In this document: positions 1 through 6,850 of the stretch, piece by piece | Layout: the number at the start of each line of letters is the position of its first letter | Numbering within the stretch: the first letter of the stretch is position 1 | From: Clostridiales bacterium | Lineage (GTDB): Bacteria; Bacillota; Clostridia; Oscillospirales; Oscillospiraceae | Reading direction: 5' to 3' | Length of the DNA stretch: 11,934 bases | Assembly: GCA_003533405.1 (NCBI GenBank) | Contig: DQDL01000117.1 | Location: 59,442 to 71,375 of the forward strand | Notes under the pieces: model-generated | What the model saw: only the letters and a program-made list of their open reading frames with translations | Told to the model about the DNA's origin: nothing | Databases searched by the model: none | Translations under genes and position numbers: made by a program

Positions 1-1389
1 TTCATGGATCTTGTCGTGAACCACACCTCCGACGAGCACCCGTGGTTCATTGCAAGCAAAAAGGGCAAGGATAACTCCTATCACGATTACTACTACTGGC
101 GCAAGGGCAAGGGCAAAAACTCGCCGCCGAACAACTGGGACAGCCTGTTTGAGGGGCGTGCGTGGGAGTATGACAAGGGTCTTGACGAGTGGTACATGCA
201 CATCTTCTCCAAAAAGCAGCCCGACCTCAATATGGCAAACCCCAAGGTGCGTGAGGAGGTCAAGGAGATCATGCGTTTTTGGCTTGATATGGGCGTTGAC
301 GGCTTCCGTGAGGATGTCATCACCTATATCGCCAAAGCAGAGGGACTTCCGAGTGCCAAGGTGAAGCTTCCCGCCGCAACCGGTATGCAGTATTATACGA
401 ACCTGCCCAAGGTGCACGATTATCTTGCCGAGTTCAAGCGTGATGTTCTGGACTTTTACGACTGCTTCACCGTCGGCGAAGGTCCCCGCATGGAGCCTGC
501 GGTCGCGCTGAGCTATGTAAAAGAAGGTCCCAACAAGGTTCTTGACATGATGATCAACTTTGCCCACATGGAGGCAGACTGCTTTATAACAGACTTCATG
601 CAGCGCCCGTTTAAGCTCACGAAGCTCAAGAAGGCGTTTACGAAGTGGCAGAAGGAGATGTACGGCAAGGGCTGGAACGCACTGTACCTCGAGAATCACG
701 ACCATCCCCGCATCATCAGCCGCTACGGCAGCGAAAAGTACCGTGTCGAGAGCGGCAAGATGCTCGCCGCAAGCTATCTCTTCCAGCAGGGCACGCCCTT
801 TGTGTATCAGGGTCAGGAGATCGGCATGATAAACACGCCGCTCAAGTCGCTTGACGATTATGTGGACATCATGACGCACAACAATGCACGCATAGCCCGC
901 AGTCTGGGTCTTTCCAAAAAGACCGTTTTGAAGCTCGCACAAAAGGCCTCCCGTGACAATGCCCGCACCTGCATGCAGTGGTCGGGCGGCAAAAACGGCG
1001 GTTTTTCCGAGGTGCAGCCATGGTTTGTCGTCAACCCCAACTACCCCGAGATAAATGTCGAAAGCCAACTCGACGATCCCAAGAGCATTTTGAACTTCTA
1101 CCGTGACGCTTTGCAGTTCAGGCGTGATAACCCCATCGTCATTTACGGCGACTACACAGAGTACCTGCCCAAGAGCGAGCAGCTGTATGTCTACGAGCGC
1201 AGCTACAAGGGCAAAAAGCTTCTCGTTGTCTGCTCGTTCACCGAAAAGCCCGTGCGCTTTGACGCTCCCGACGGCATAACGCTCACCGAGCAGGCGCAGG
1301 TTTTCGGCAATTACGATGCTAATTTCGTGATATCCAACGGCTTTACCACAAGGCCGTACGAAATGAGGGTGTATTACTTCGATGCGTAA
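1..1389 (+). CDS. GH13 alpha-glucosidase, oligo-1,6-glucosidase/isomaltase type (5' end outside window)
   Basis: This cytoplasmic-type retaining glycosidase of family GH13 is predicted to hydrolyse short alpha-glucosides. The frame is open from base 1, so the N-terminus lies outside the window; 462 residues remain. All four GH13 signature regions are visible: DLVVNH at the very start (region I), DGFREDVI with the nucleophile Asp encoded at 313-315 (region II), TVGEGP with the acid/base Glu at 478-480 (region III) and ENHDHPR with the transition-state Asp at 700-702 (region IV). The Val directly after the nucleophile is the residue that in characterised alpha-glucosidases goes with alpha-1,6 rather than alpha-1,4 specificity, so isomaltase, dextran glucosidase or a related activity is favoured; trehalose-6-phosphate hydrolase cannot be excluded. 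The C-terminal beta domain is complete, ending YYFDA. The stop overlaps the next gene by 8 bp, suggesting translational coupling. Confidence 0.93.
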   Translation, partial: FMDLVVNHTSDEHPWFIASKKGKDNSYHDYYYWRKGKGKNSPPNNWDSLFEGRAWEYDKGLDEWYMHIFSKKQPDLNMANPKVREEVKEIMRFWLDMGVDGFREDVITYIAKAEGLPSAKVKLPAATGMQYYTNLPKVHDYLAEFKRDVLDFYDCFTVGEGPRMEPAVALSYVKEGPNKVLDMMINFAHMEADCFITDFMQRPFKLTKLKKAFTKWQKEMYGKGWNALYLENHDHPRIISRYGSEKYRVESGKMLAASYLFQQGTPFVYQGQEIGMINTPLKSLDDYVDIMTHNNARIARSLGLSKKTVLKLAQKASRDNARTCMQWSGGKNGGFSEVQPWFVVNPNYPEINVESQLDDPKSILNFYRDALQFRRDNPIVIYGDYTEYLPKSEQLYVYERSYKGKKLLVVCSFTEKPVRFDAPDGITLTEQAQVFGNYDANFVISNGFTTRPYEMRVYYFDA

Positions 1390-1846
1390 GTTTGACAGAG
1401 AAATCAAGGACTTAAACGAGATAACCAAGCTTATAGACGGCTGCAACACGCTGCGTATCGGCTTTAACGATGAAGGCTGCCCGTATATTGTGCCGCTGTC
1501 GTTCGGCTACGAGGTCATTGACGGTGCATTCGTGTTCTATGTTCACGGCGCAAAGGTAGGTAAACGGCACGAGCTTGCCGCAAAGGCGGAGCTTGTGTGC
1601 GTGGAGGCGGATGTGTGCAAGGGCTTTGTGACCCTGCCCGGCGGAGATCAGACCGCCGACTACCGCAGCTTCATAGGCAAAGGCACTATTGAGACGATAA
1701 CCGGTGACGAAGCCGTCCATGCGCTGACTGCACTTTGCCGACACTGCGGCTTTGACACGATGCACTGCACGCAGGCAGTCGTCAACGCCACCTGCGTTGA
1801 GAAGATAACCGTCAAAGAGTTTACCGCAAAGCAGAGATTCAAATGA
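1382..1846 (+). CDS. Pyridoxamine 5'-phosphate oxidase-fold flavoprotein, NimA-like
   Basis: A 154-residue protein of the FMN-binding split-barrel superfamily, closest by eye to the group annotated as NimA-related (5-nitroimidazole reductase-like) flavoproteins. The typical opening MRKFDREI followed by a strand-rich N-terminus (TLRIGFNDEGCPYIVPLSFGYE, given here in outline) and the later YRSFIGKGTIE segment match that family. The cofactor is presumably FMN, but no diagnostic binding residue can be proven from the sequence alone. In the family, characterised members reduce nitroimidazoles, while the natural role is mostly unknown; resistance should not be assumed. The gene starts inside the last codons of the glucosidase gene (8 bp overlap) and its TGA overlaps the ATG of the next gene (ATGA), so it is the middle cistron of a coupled operon. 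It is rich in cysteine (8 residues), which is notable for a protein this small. Confidence 0.85.
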   Translation: MRKFDREIKDLNEITKLIDGCNTLRIGFNDEGCPYIVPLSFGYEVIDGAFVFYVHGAKVGKRHELAAKAELVCVEADVCKGFVTLPGGDQTADYRSFIGKGTIETITGDEAVHALTALCRHCGFDTMHCTQAVVNATCVEKITVKEFTAKQRFK

Positions 1847-2754
1847 GCCGGTACAACTCCCTCAGCGACTATCTCAAAGGCCGCTTCGGTAAGAAAATGT
1901 ACAAGCTTGCCGTTGACGGCGGCTTTACCTGCCCGAACCGTGACGGCACGAAGGGTACGGGCGGCTGCATTTTTTGCTCAAGCGCAGGCTCGGGCGACTT
2001 TGCCGAGCACGGTGCGGACATAAAAACGCAGCTTGAAAACGCAAAGCGGCGCATAAAAAGCAAGCTTCCGCCCGACTGCGGCTATATCGCCTATTTTCAG
2101 TCGTTCACGAACACCTATGCGCCGGTTGCCCGACTGCGTGAGCTGTTTGAGGCGGCATTCGAGGTTGACGGCGTGCAGGCGCTTTCCGTTGCGACCCGCC
2201 CCGACTGCGTGGATGAGGAAAATGTGCAGTTGCTTGCCGAGCTGAACGAAAAAGCTCCCGTATTTGTCGAGCTTGGGCTTCAGACCTCGAACGAGGATAT
2301 GGCACGGTACATTAACCGCTGCTACCCCAACTCCGACTTCACGAACGCCGTACAACTTCTGCGGGAGTGCGGGATAGAGGTCATCGTGCACATCATAATC
2401 GGTCTGCCGAACGAGACGGAGACGGACATTCTAAACACCGTCCGCTTTGTGTCGGCGCACGATGTGCAGGGCGTGAAGCTCCAGCTCATGCATGTTCTCA
2501 AAAACACCCGCCTTGCCGGGACGGACTATGTGCCGCTTGAGATGGGCGAATACTACCGGCTTTTAGGTCTGTGTCTTGAGCATCTGCGGCCGGATATCGT
2601 CATCCACCGGCTCACCGGCGACGGTGACAAGCGTCTGCTTATTGCTCCTATGTGGAGCGCCGACAAGCACCGTGTCTTAAACGGCTTCATGCGATATATG
2701 GACGAGCACAATATAATCCAAGGCTCGAAATACGAAAACAGCAGTCTTTATTGA
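1843..2754 (+). CDS. Radical SAM protein, YtqA/YhcC (TIGR01212-like) family
   Basis: A 303-residue radical SAM enzyme. The cluster-binding cysteines are C30, C42 and C45 in the segment CPNRDGTKGTGGCIFC, the C-x11-C-x2-C spacing typical of the YhcC/YtqA branch rather than the classical CxxxCxxC. Other family marks are the early HKL/YKLAVDGG-like strand, YFQSFTNTYAP, VATRPDC, VELGLQT and the HIIIGLPNETE segment, all of which are expected in the SAM barrel. In related genomes the family is annotated as a probable tRNA-modification enzyme (archaeal Elp3-like resemblance), but I cannot assign a substrate. The start ATG overlaps the upstream stop (ATGA), so it is translationally coupled. Its last 7 bp overlap the convergent transporter gene and its final codons form one arm of a shared terminator. 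The lack of a methyltransferase neighbour is unlike some B. subtilis-type arrangements. Confidence 0.92.
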   Translation: MSRYNSLSDYLKGRFGKKMYKLAVDGGFTCPNRDGTKGTGGCIFCSSAGSGDFAEHGADIKTQLENAKRRIKSKLPPDCGYIAYFQSFTNTYAPVARLRELFEAAFEVDGVQALSVATRPDCVDEENVQLLAELNEKAPVFVELGLQTSNEDMARYINRCYPNSDFTNAVQLLRECGIEVIVHIIIGLPNETETDILNTVRFVSAHDVQGVKLQLMHVLKNTRLAGTDYVPLEMGEYYRLLGLCLEHLRPDIVIHRLTGDGDKRLLIAPMWSADKHRVLNGFMRYMDEHNIIQGSKYENSSLY

Positions 2755-2765
2755 CTGCTGTTTTC
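2734..2765. terminator. Bidirectional hairpin terminator inside the ends of two convergent genes
   Basis: A perfect 13-bp stem (2734-2746 GAAAACAGCAGTC with 2753-2765 GACTGCTGTTTTC) closes a 6-nt loop TTTATT. A-rich left and T-rich right edges give a short T-tract in either direction. Both stop codons (TGA 2752-2754 on plus, TAA 2750-2748 on minus) lie in or next to the loop, so the stem itself is protein-coding on both strands. The U-tract is only about four residues, so strength is uncertain. Confidence 0.75.
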
Positions 2766-3659
2766 CTTTGGTGTGAACTTTTGAACGCCCCAGATGCCGA
2801 CCATAACTGCGACCATTGAAATTGCCGACAGGAGCGAGAAGCGGTCGCCGAGGATAAACACTCCGGCGAGGACGGAAACGACTGTCGTCAGATTGCAAAG
2901 GCTTATGACATTTGCCATCGGCGCATTGGCAACCGAGTAGTTGAACAGCCAGTAGCCCACGACCGATGCGCCCACGGCGAGAAACAGCGCAGCAAGCATG
3001 AAGCTTAAGTCTGCGGCGGGATAAATGAGTGCCGTGACATCGCCGCCGTGCTCGATGAGGGCAAGGCTCGTGAAGAAGATCGCACCCATGAGCTGGATCA
3101 TAAATGTGCGCTCGTAAACGCTGAATTCATCGGAAATACCTCGGCTGACAACGCCGCATGCAGCGCCGGTGAGCACCGCAACGACAAGGAGCAAAACGCC
3201 CTTCAGGCTCACCGAACCGCCGCTGTTTTCCGCCAGCGTGATAACGACGATACCGGCAATGGACAAAATGCTGAAAAGCCACTGTGCCCTGCTCGGCTTT
3301 TCCTTTAAAAACACCGCCGCCATTATGAGCGTCGCAACGGGTATAACGGCGATCATCACGCCGGAAAAGGCACTGTTGGTGTACTTAAGGCCGTACTGCT
3401 CGCCGATAAAATATATGCACGGCTCAAACAGTCCCAGCAGAAGCAGCATTTTGACATTTTTGCCCCTTAAACGCAGCTTTGCCTTGCCGAGAACGAGCGG
3501 CACGAGCAGAATAAGCAGTGCAATGTCAAATCTGTACGACAGCAGGACAAACGGCGTTGCGACCCGCTGGCCGACCGATGATGCAAGAAAGCTGAAGCCC
3601 CAGAGCGTGTACACGCCCGCAGCGGCAAGTATCGCCTTATAAAATTGCTTGGTTTTCAT
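2748..3659 (-). CDS. EamA/DMT-superfamily transporter (RhaT/RarD-like permease)
   Basis: A 303-residue integral membrane protein with about ten hydrophobic segments arranged as two EamA halves (roughly residues 10-142 and 153-293). The first helix region carries the family-typical GVYTLWGFSFLASS, and the end of the first half has LKEKPSRAQWLFSILSIAGIVVI, the usual helix 4-5 pattern. Members of the drug/metabolite transporter superfamily export or import small metabolites; the substrate cannot be told from sequence. The ATG overlaps the stop of the upstream ComEC-like gene by 4 bp (ATGA), so the two proteins are very probably made together. The 3' end overlaps the convergent radical SAM gene by 7 bp. 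The C-terminal tail KENSSQ is dictated by the shared terminator palindrome and is probably not functionally constrained. Confidence 0.92.
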   Translation of the reverse strand: MKTKQFYKAILAAAGVYTLWGFSFLASSVGQRVATPFVLLSYRFDIALLILLVPLVLGKAKLRLRGKNVKMLLLLGLFEPCIYFIGEQYGLKYTNSAFSGVMIAVIPVATLIMAAVFLKEKPSRAQWLFSILSIAGIVVITLAENSGGSVSLKGVLLLVVAVLTGAACGVVSRGISDEFSVYERTFMIQLMGAIFFTSLALIEHGGDVTALIYPAADLSFMLAALFLAVGASVVGYWLFNYSVANAPMANVISLCNLTTVVSVLAGVFILGDRFSLLSAISMVAVMVGIWGVQKFTPKENSSQ

Positions 3660-4567
3660 GCCGCCTTCTTCGTGACCTCCATTCCGTTGCTGAATAGGAC
3701 AATGCTGCCCTCAAGGTCGGTGCGGCAGACCTCCGCACCGCAATCGTTTAGGCGGGACAGCGCCTCCTCATGCGGGTGGCCGTAGCTGTTGCCGGCTTCA
3801 CAGGAGATGACCGCTATCTTCGGCTCCGCCTCGTACAGGAATCGGTAGCTGCTCGAGCCGGATGAGCCGTGGTGGCCGACCTTGAGAACATCGCATTTTA
3901 CATTTGCACCGTCCTCCAAAAGATCCCGCTCGGCCTTGGAGGTCATGTCGCCGGTGAAGAGAAAGCTCGTGTCGCCGTACTCTAGGCGCATGACGAGACT
4001 GTCATCGTTTAAATTATCATACTCCTCAAGCGGGCCGATGAACTCAAGCTTCGCTTCGCCGAGGGTGTAGCTCTCGCCGAGCTCGGGAACGGTCATGGCA
4101 AGGTCCTTTGCGCTCACTGCATCGGAGAATATCTCATACGAGGAGGTGTCACCCGGGTAGGGCGATGTAAACACCGTGCCGACCTCGAAGTTTTCGACCA
4201 CTGCATCCAGTCCGCCGCAATGGTCGGCGTGGCCGTGCGAGCACACGACATACTCGAGCTTTTCGATGCCGTGGTCGTTTAAATAATCGACCACCGTGTC
4301 AGATGCGCTCGGCTCGCCTGCGTCGATAAGCATATACTCCCCGCCGCAGCAGATAAGCTCGCTGTCGCCCTGACCGACATCGATGTAATGCACATAAAGC
4401 CCGTCCATGGGGATGGTGACCTTATTTGCGTTATCCTGCACGCTTTGGAATACGAAAATTCCGATGACCACAATGGCGATAATCGCCGCAAGGATGGGAT
4501 AGCGCTTTGCAAAGTGCACCATGCCCTTAACATCACTTTTGCTGACGCTTGTCTTTTTCCTGCTCAT
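3656..4567 (-). CDS. Membrane-anchored ComEC-like metallo-beta-lactamase-fold hydrolase
   Basis: A 303-residue protein with a basic N-terminus, one transmembrane helix (about residues 22-41) and a metallo-beta-lactamase fold domain (about 58-295) of the kind found at the C-terminus of the DNA-uptake channel ComEC. Visible motifs are YIDVGQGDS (61-69), the metal site SHGHADH (H111, H113, D115, H116), TGD (D207), GHHGSSGSS (from 231) and YGHPH (262-266). The topology predicts an inside N-terminus and an extracytoplasmic catalytic domain. Related single-anchor proteins are thought to be surface or secreted nucleases, but phosphodiesterase activity here is inference. I place the start at 4567 because an ideal GGAGG lies 7 nt upstream; a longer frame from 4609 would swallow that site. 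The gene is the first of a two-gene operon with the DMT transporter. No Com-type helix-hairpin-helix domain is present. Confidence 0.88.
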   Translation of the reverse strand: MSRKKTSVSKSDVKGMVHFAKRYPILAAIIAIVVIGIFVFQSVQDNANKVTIPMDGLYVHYIDVGQGDSELICCGGEYMLIDAGEPSASDTVVDYLNDHGIEKLEYVVCSHGHADHCGGLDAVVENFEVGTVFTSPYPGDTSSYEIFSDAVSAKDLAMTVPELGESYTLGEAKLEFIGPLEEYDNLNDDSLVMRLEYGDTSFLFTGDMTSKAERDLLEDGANVKCDVLKVGHHGSSGSSSYRFLYEAEPKIAVISCEAGNSYGHPHEEALSRLNDCGAEVCRTDLEGSIVLFSNGMEVTKKAA

Positions 4568-4636
4568 ATTTCCCTCCAAAGCGATAGAATGCACCACCGA
4601 TTTTCTCATATCGGCGATAAAAATGCAAGTTTTTGC

Positions 4637-4665
4637 TTTTCAAAACGGGTAAGTTATTTTATAAT
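4637..4665 (+). promoter_or_regulatory. Sigma-A-like promoter for the phosphotransferase-ispE operon
   Basis: A perfect -10 TATAAT at 4660-4665 lies 17 bp after a weaker -35 TTTTCA (4637-4642, 4 of 6 matches to TTGACA). The expected start is near 4672, leaving a leader of about 25 nt before the ATG at 4697. The intergenic region (4568-4696) also must hold the promoter of the divergent ComEC-like gene. On that strand I see only weak candidates (TTGAAA at 4643-4638, or TTGCAT at 4628-4623 with GAAAAT at 4605-4600). Confidence 0.55.
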
Positions 4666-4696
4666 GGGTGCATTAAAAATCAAAGGTAGTGATGAT

Positions 4697-5926
4697 ATGA
4701 AGTATATTCTTGTTATCGGCGACGGCATGGCGGATGATCCCGTGCCGGAGCTCGGCGGCCTCACGCCGCTGGAATATGCAAAAAAGCCGTTTATAGATGA
4801 GCTGGCGGCAAAGGGCGAGGTCGGCAATGTCCTCAATGTGCCGGATAATCTCCCGGCCGGCAGCGACACTGCCATCATGTCCATTTTCGGCTGTGACCCG
4901 AACCTTTACTACACCGGCAGAGCTCCGCTCGAAGCGGCGGCAACGGGCATTAAGCTAAACCCGGGCGACGTCGCATACCGCTGCAACATGGTGACATACG
5001 AAACCGGCGATATGCCCTTTGAGGAAAAGCGCATTTTGTCGCACTCGGCAGGCTCCATTGACGGTGCGGTGTCCGATGAGATAATCACCGAGCTGTTTAA
5101 TGATCCCGAATTTGCCGCTCTCGCTGCTAAGGCGGGCATGACCGTGAATCTCGGCCACTCGTTTAGGCACATTGCCGTGCAGTCGCAGGCGGATATAAAG
5201 GGCATCAGGCTCATCCCGCCGCACGACCATTTGGGCGAGAAAATTGGTCCTCTGCTGCCCACCGGCTGCAAAAACGCCGAGGTGCTGCGTGAGCTCATGG
5301 TCAAGGCAAACGAGCTTTTGGAGAAAAGCCCCGTCAACGCAAAGCTCATTGCCGAGGGTAAGATGCCCGCAAACGGCATTTGGTTCTGGGCAGAGGGCAC
5401 GGCGGTGAAGCTGCCGGACTTCGTTGCGAAAAACCGGCACACAGGTGCCGTCGTCTCCGCCGTTCCGCTGTGCCACGGTATTGCGGCGCTCGTGGGTCTC
5501 GGCATCGTGTGCCCCGAGGGTGCAACGGGCGAAATTGACACCAATTACGAGAACAAGATGCAGGCAACGCTCGACATTTTGGAGGATAACGACTTTGCCG
5601 CCGTGCATGTCGAAGCTCCCGACGAGTGCACGCATAACGGCGACCTCAAGGGCAAGATACAGGGCATTGAGTGGCTCGACACGAGACTCATCAGCCCCAT
5701 GGTCAAGGAGCTGAACGAGCGCGGCTGGGATTTCAGGATGCTGTTTTTGTCCGACCACAAGACGCTGACCTCCACCCGTGGCCACGCAGGCGGCTATGTG
5801 CCGTACATGCTGTACGACAGCCGTGAAAGCAGCGGCTGCGGCCTGCCGTACACCGAAAAAAGCGGTGAGCTCGGCCCGCAGGTAAATTCGGGCGTGAGCC
5901 TCATGAGTATGCTGTTTGAAAGATGA
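4697..5926 (+). CDS. Archaeal-type 2,3-BPG-independent phosphoglycerate mutase-like protein (TIGR02535/proposed homoserine kinase branch possible)
   Basis: A 409-residue alkaline-phosphatase-superfamily metalloenzyme. The start MKYILVIGDGMAD carries the first metal-binding Asp (D9); PAGSDTAIMSIFG provides the candidate phosphorylated Ser56; HVEAPDECTHNGD and LSDHKT with a following GHAGG segment give the later metal ligands. The overall pattern (PGSD rather than NSEVGH, GRAPLEA, ANGIWFWAEG) fits the archaeal-type apgM group and, within it, the clostridial/bacterial branch once proposed as a homoserine kinase. Glycolytic mutase activity therefore is one option and homoserine phosphorylation another; sequence alone does not decide. 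The ATG at 4697 is preferred; the frame is open 103 codons further upstream only because it runs antisense to the ComEC-like gene. The stop overlaps the ispE start (ATGA), so the two are translationally coupled. Confidence 0.88.
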   Translation: MKYILVIGDGMADDPVPELGGLTPLEYAKKPFIDELAAKGEVGNVLNVPDNLPAGSDTAIMSIFGCDPNLYYTGRAPLEAAATGIKLNPGDVAYRCNMVTYETGDMPFEEKRILSHSAGSIDGAVSDEIITELFNDPEFAALAAKAGMTVNLGHSFRHIAVQSQADIKGIRLIPPHDHLGEKIGPLLPTGCKNAEVLRELMVKANELLEKSPVNAKLIAEGKMPANGIWFWAEGTAVKLPDFVAKNRHTGAVVSAVPLCHGIAALVGLGIVCPEGATGEIDTNYENKMQATLDILEDNDFAAVHVEAPDECTHNGDLKGKIQGIEWLDTRLISPMVKELNERGWDFRMLFLSDHKTLTSTRGHAGGYVPYMLYDSRESSGCGLPYTEKSGELGPQVNSGVSLMSMLFER

Positions 5927-6795
5927 AAAATATAACCGAAAAAGCCTACGCAAAAATAAATATCTCGCTTGATGTGACAGGCCGCCGCCCCGACGGCTAT
6001 CATGAGATGCTCATGGTCATGCAGGCAGTCACACTGTGCGACGAGGTGTCGATACGGCTCACGGAGGGCGTCAAAAGCCGTGCCGAGTGCAGCCTGCACT
6101 TTGTCCCGGGTGATGAGCGCAACCTCGCAGTCAGAGCTGCAAACCGCTTTTTCGAGCGTGTGGGGATCAAAAACACCGGCGCACACATCGTGCTTAAAAA
6201 GAATATCCCCGTGGGTGCCGGCATGGCAGGCGGCTCGACGGACGCCGCCGCCGTTCTGCGTGGGCTAAACAAGCTCACGGACGCAAGGCTATCCTCCGCC
6301 GAGCTTCATGCGCTTGCGGCCGAGATAGGCTCGGATGTCGCATTCTGCATAGCCGGTGGAACGCAGCTTGCCTCGGGTCGGGGCGAGGTTCTGTCTCCCC
6401 TGCCGCCGCTGCCCGATTGCAGTATTGTGATATGCAAGCCCGATTTTTCGATATCCACGCCCGAGCTTTTCCGCAAGCTCGACTCGGTGAAGCTGCGCTG
6501 CCACCCCGACACCGCCGGAATTTGCGCAGCGCTTGAGACGGGCGACCTCGGCGGCATCGTGCGCCGGATGTACAATGTCTTTGAGGATGTACCCGACCGC
6601 CGCCGCTCTGCCATTGCCGGGATAAAAAGCGCCATGCTCGACAGCGGTGCACTCGGCTCTATCATGACAGGCACGGGCTCTGCCGTGTTCGGCATATTTG
6701 ACGACCCGGACACCGCCAAGACCGCCTGCGACAGGCTCCGGCACGATTACGAGCACTGCTTCCTTGCGAAAAACATGAACACCATTGATGTTTAG
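5923..6795 (+). CDS. ispE: 4-diphosphocytidyl-2-C-methyl-D-erythritol kinase
   Basis: A 290-residue GHMP-family kinase that phosphorylates CDP-methylerythritol with ATP in the MEP route to isoprenoid precursors, in the cytoplasm. Visible marks are AYAKINISLDVTGRRPDGYH at the N-terminus with catalytic Lys11, the glycine-rich ATP loop IPVGAGMAGGSTDAAA (95-110), GSDVAF with the catalytic Asp138, and the C-terminal GHMP motif TGTGSAVFGIF. Length is normal for the family. The ATG overlaps the upstream stop (ATGA), and no separate promoter is needed. The stop is followed after 8 nt by a strong hairpin and then spoIIR. Presence of ispE shows that the organism uses the MEP rather than the mevalonate pathway, which matters for interpreting the aconitase X genes downstream. 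Confidence 0.96.
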   Translation: MKNITEKAYAKINISLDVTGRRPDGYHEMLMVMQAVTLCDEVSIRLTEGVKSRAECSLHFVPGDERNLAVRAANRFFERVGIKNTGAHIVLKKNIPVGAGMAGGSTDAAAVLRGLNKLTDARLSSAELHALAAEIGSDVAFCIAGGTQLASGRGEVLSPLPPLPDCSIVICKPDFSISTPELFRKLDSVKLRCHPDTAGICAALETGDLGGIVRRMYNVFEDVPDRRRSAIAGIKSAMLDSGALGSIMTGTGSAVFGIFDDPDTAKTACDRLRHDYEHCFLAKNMNTIDV

Positions 6796-6803
6796 AAATG
6801 CGC

Positions 6804-6846
6804 AAAACCGCCGATACTATGACCAGTACATAGTAAAGGCGGTTTT
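6804..6846 (+). promoter_or_regulatory. Two-tier hairpin between ispE and spoIIR: terminator and/or RBS-sequestering structure
   Basis: Outer stem AAAACCGCC (6804-6812) pairs perfectly with GGCGGTTTT (6838-6846). A 2x2 internal loop (GA/AA) separates it from an inner perfect 7-bp stem TACTATG (6815-6821) with CATAGTA (6829-6835), loop 7 nt. The four T residues at the 3' edge resemble a weak intrinsic terminator for ispE. The 3' arm also contains AAAGGCGG (6835-6842), the best available Shine-Dalgarno match for the spoIIR ATG at 6851. Whether it terminates, blocks translation or both is not settled by the sequence. Confidence 0.65.
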
Positions 6847-6850
6847 CGTT

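Noticed and set aside
4568..4609. Longer start (14 extra residues) for the ComEC-like protein
   Set aside because: A strong GGAGG Shine-Dalgarno 7 nt before the ATG at 4567 lies inside this extension, so 4567 is the better start.
4388..4696. 103 extra in-frame codons upstream of the phosphoglycerate-mutase-like gene
   Set aside because: They lie antisense to the ComEC-like gene and its leader, cross the promoter -10 box and have no family similarity. The protein family begins at MKYILVIGDG (4697).
4955..5953. 332-codon open frame on the minus strand opposite the phosphotransferase and ispE
   Set aside because: It is a shadow of the GC-rich, strongly conserved sense genes, without a ribosome site or recognisable domain.
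6796..6850. Sigma-F promoter for spoIIR
   Set aside because: spoIIR genes are usually under sigma-F, but I could not find a convincing match to its -35 and -10 elements here, so none is listed.
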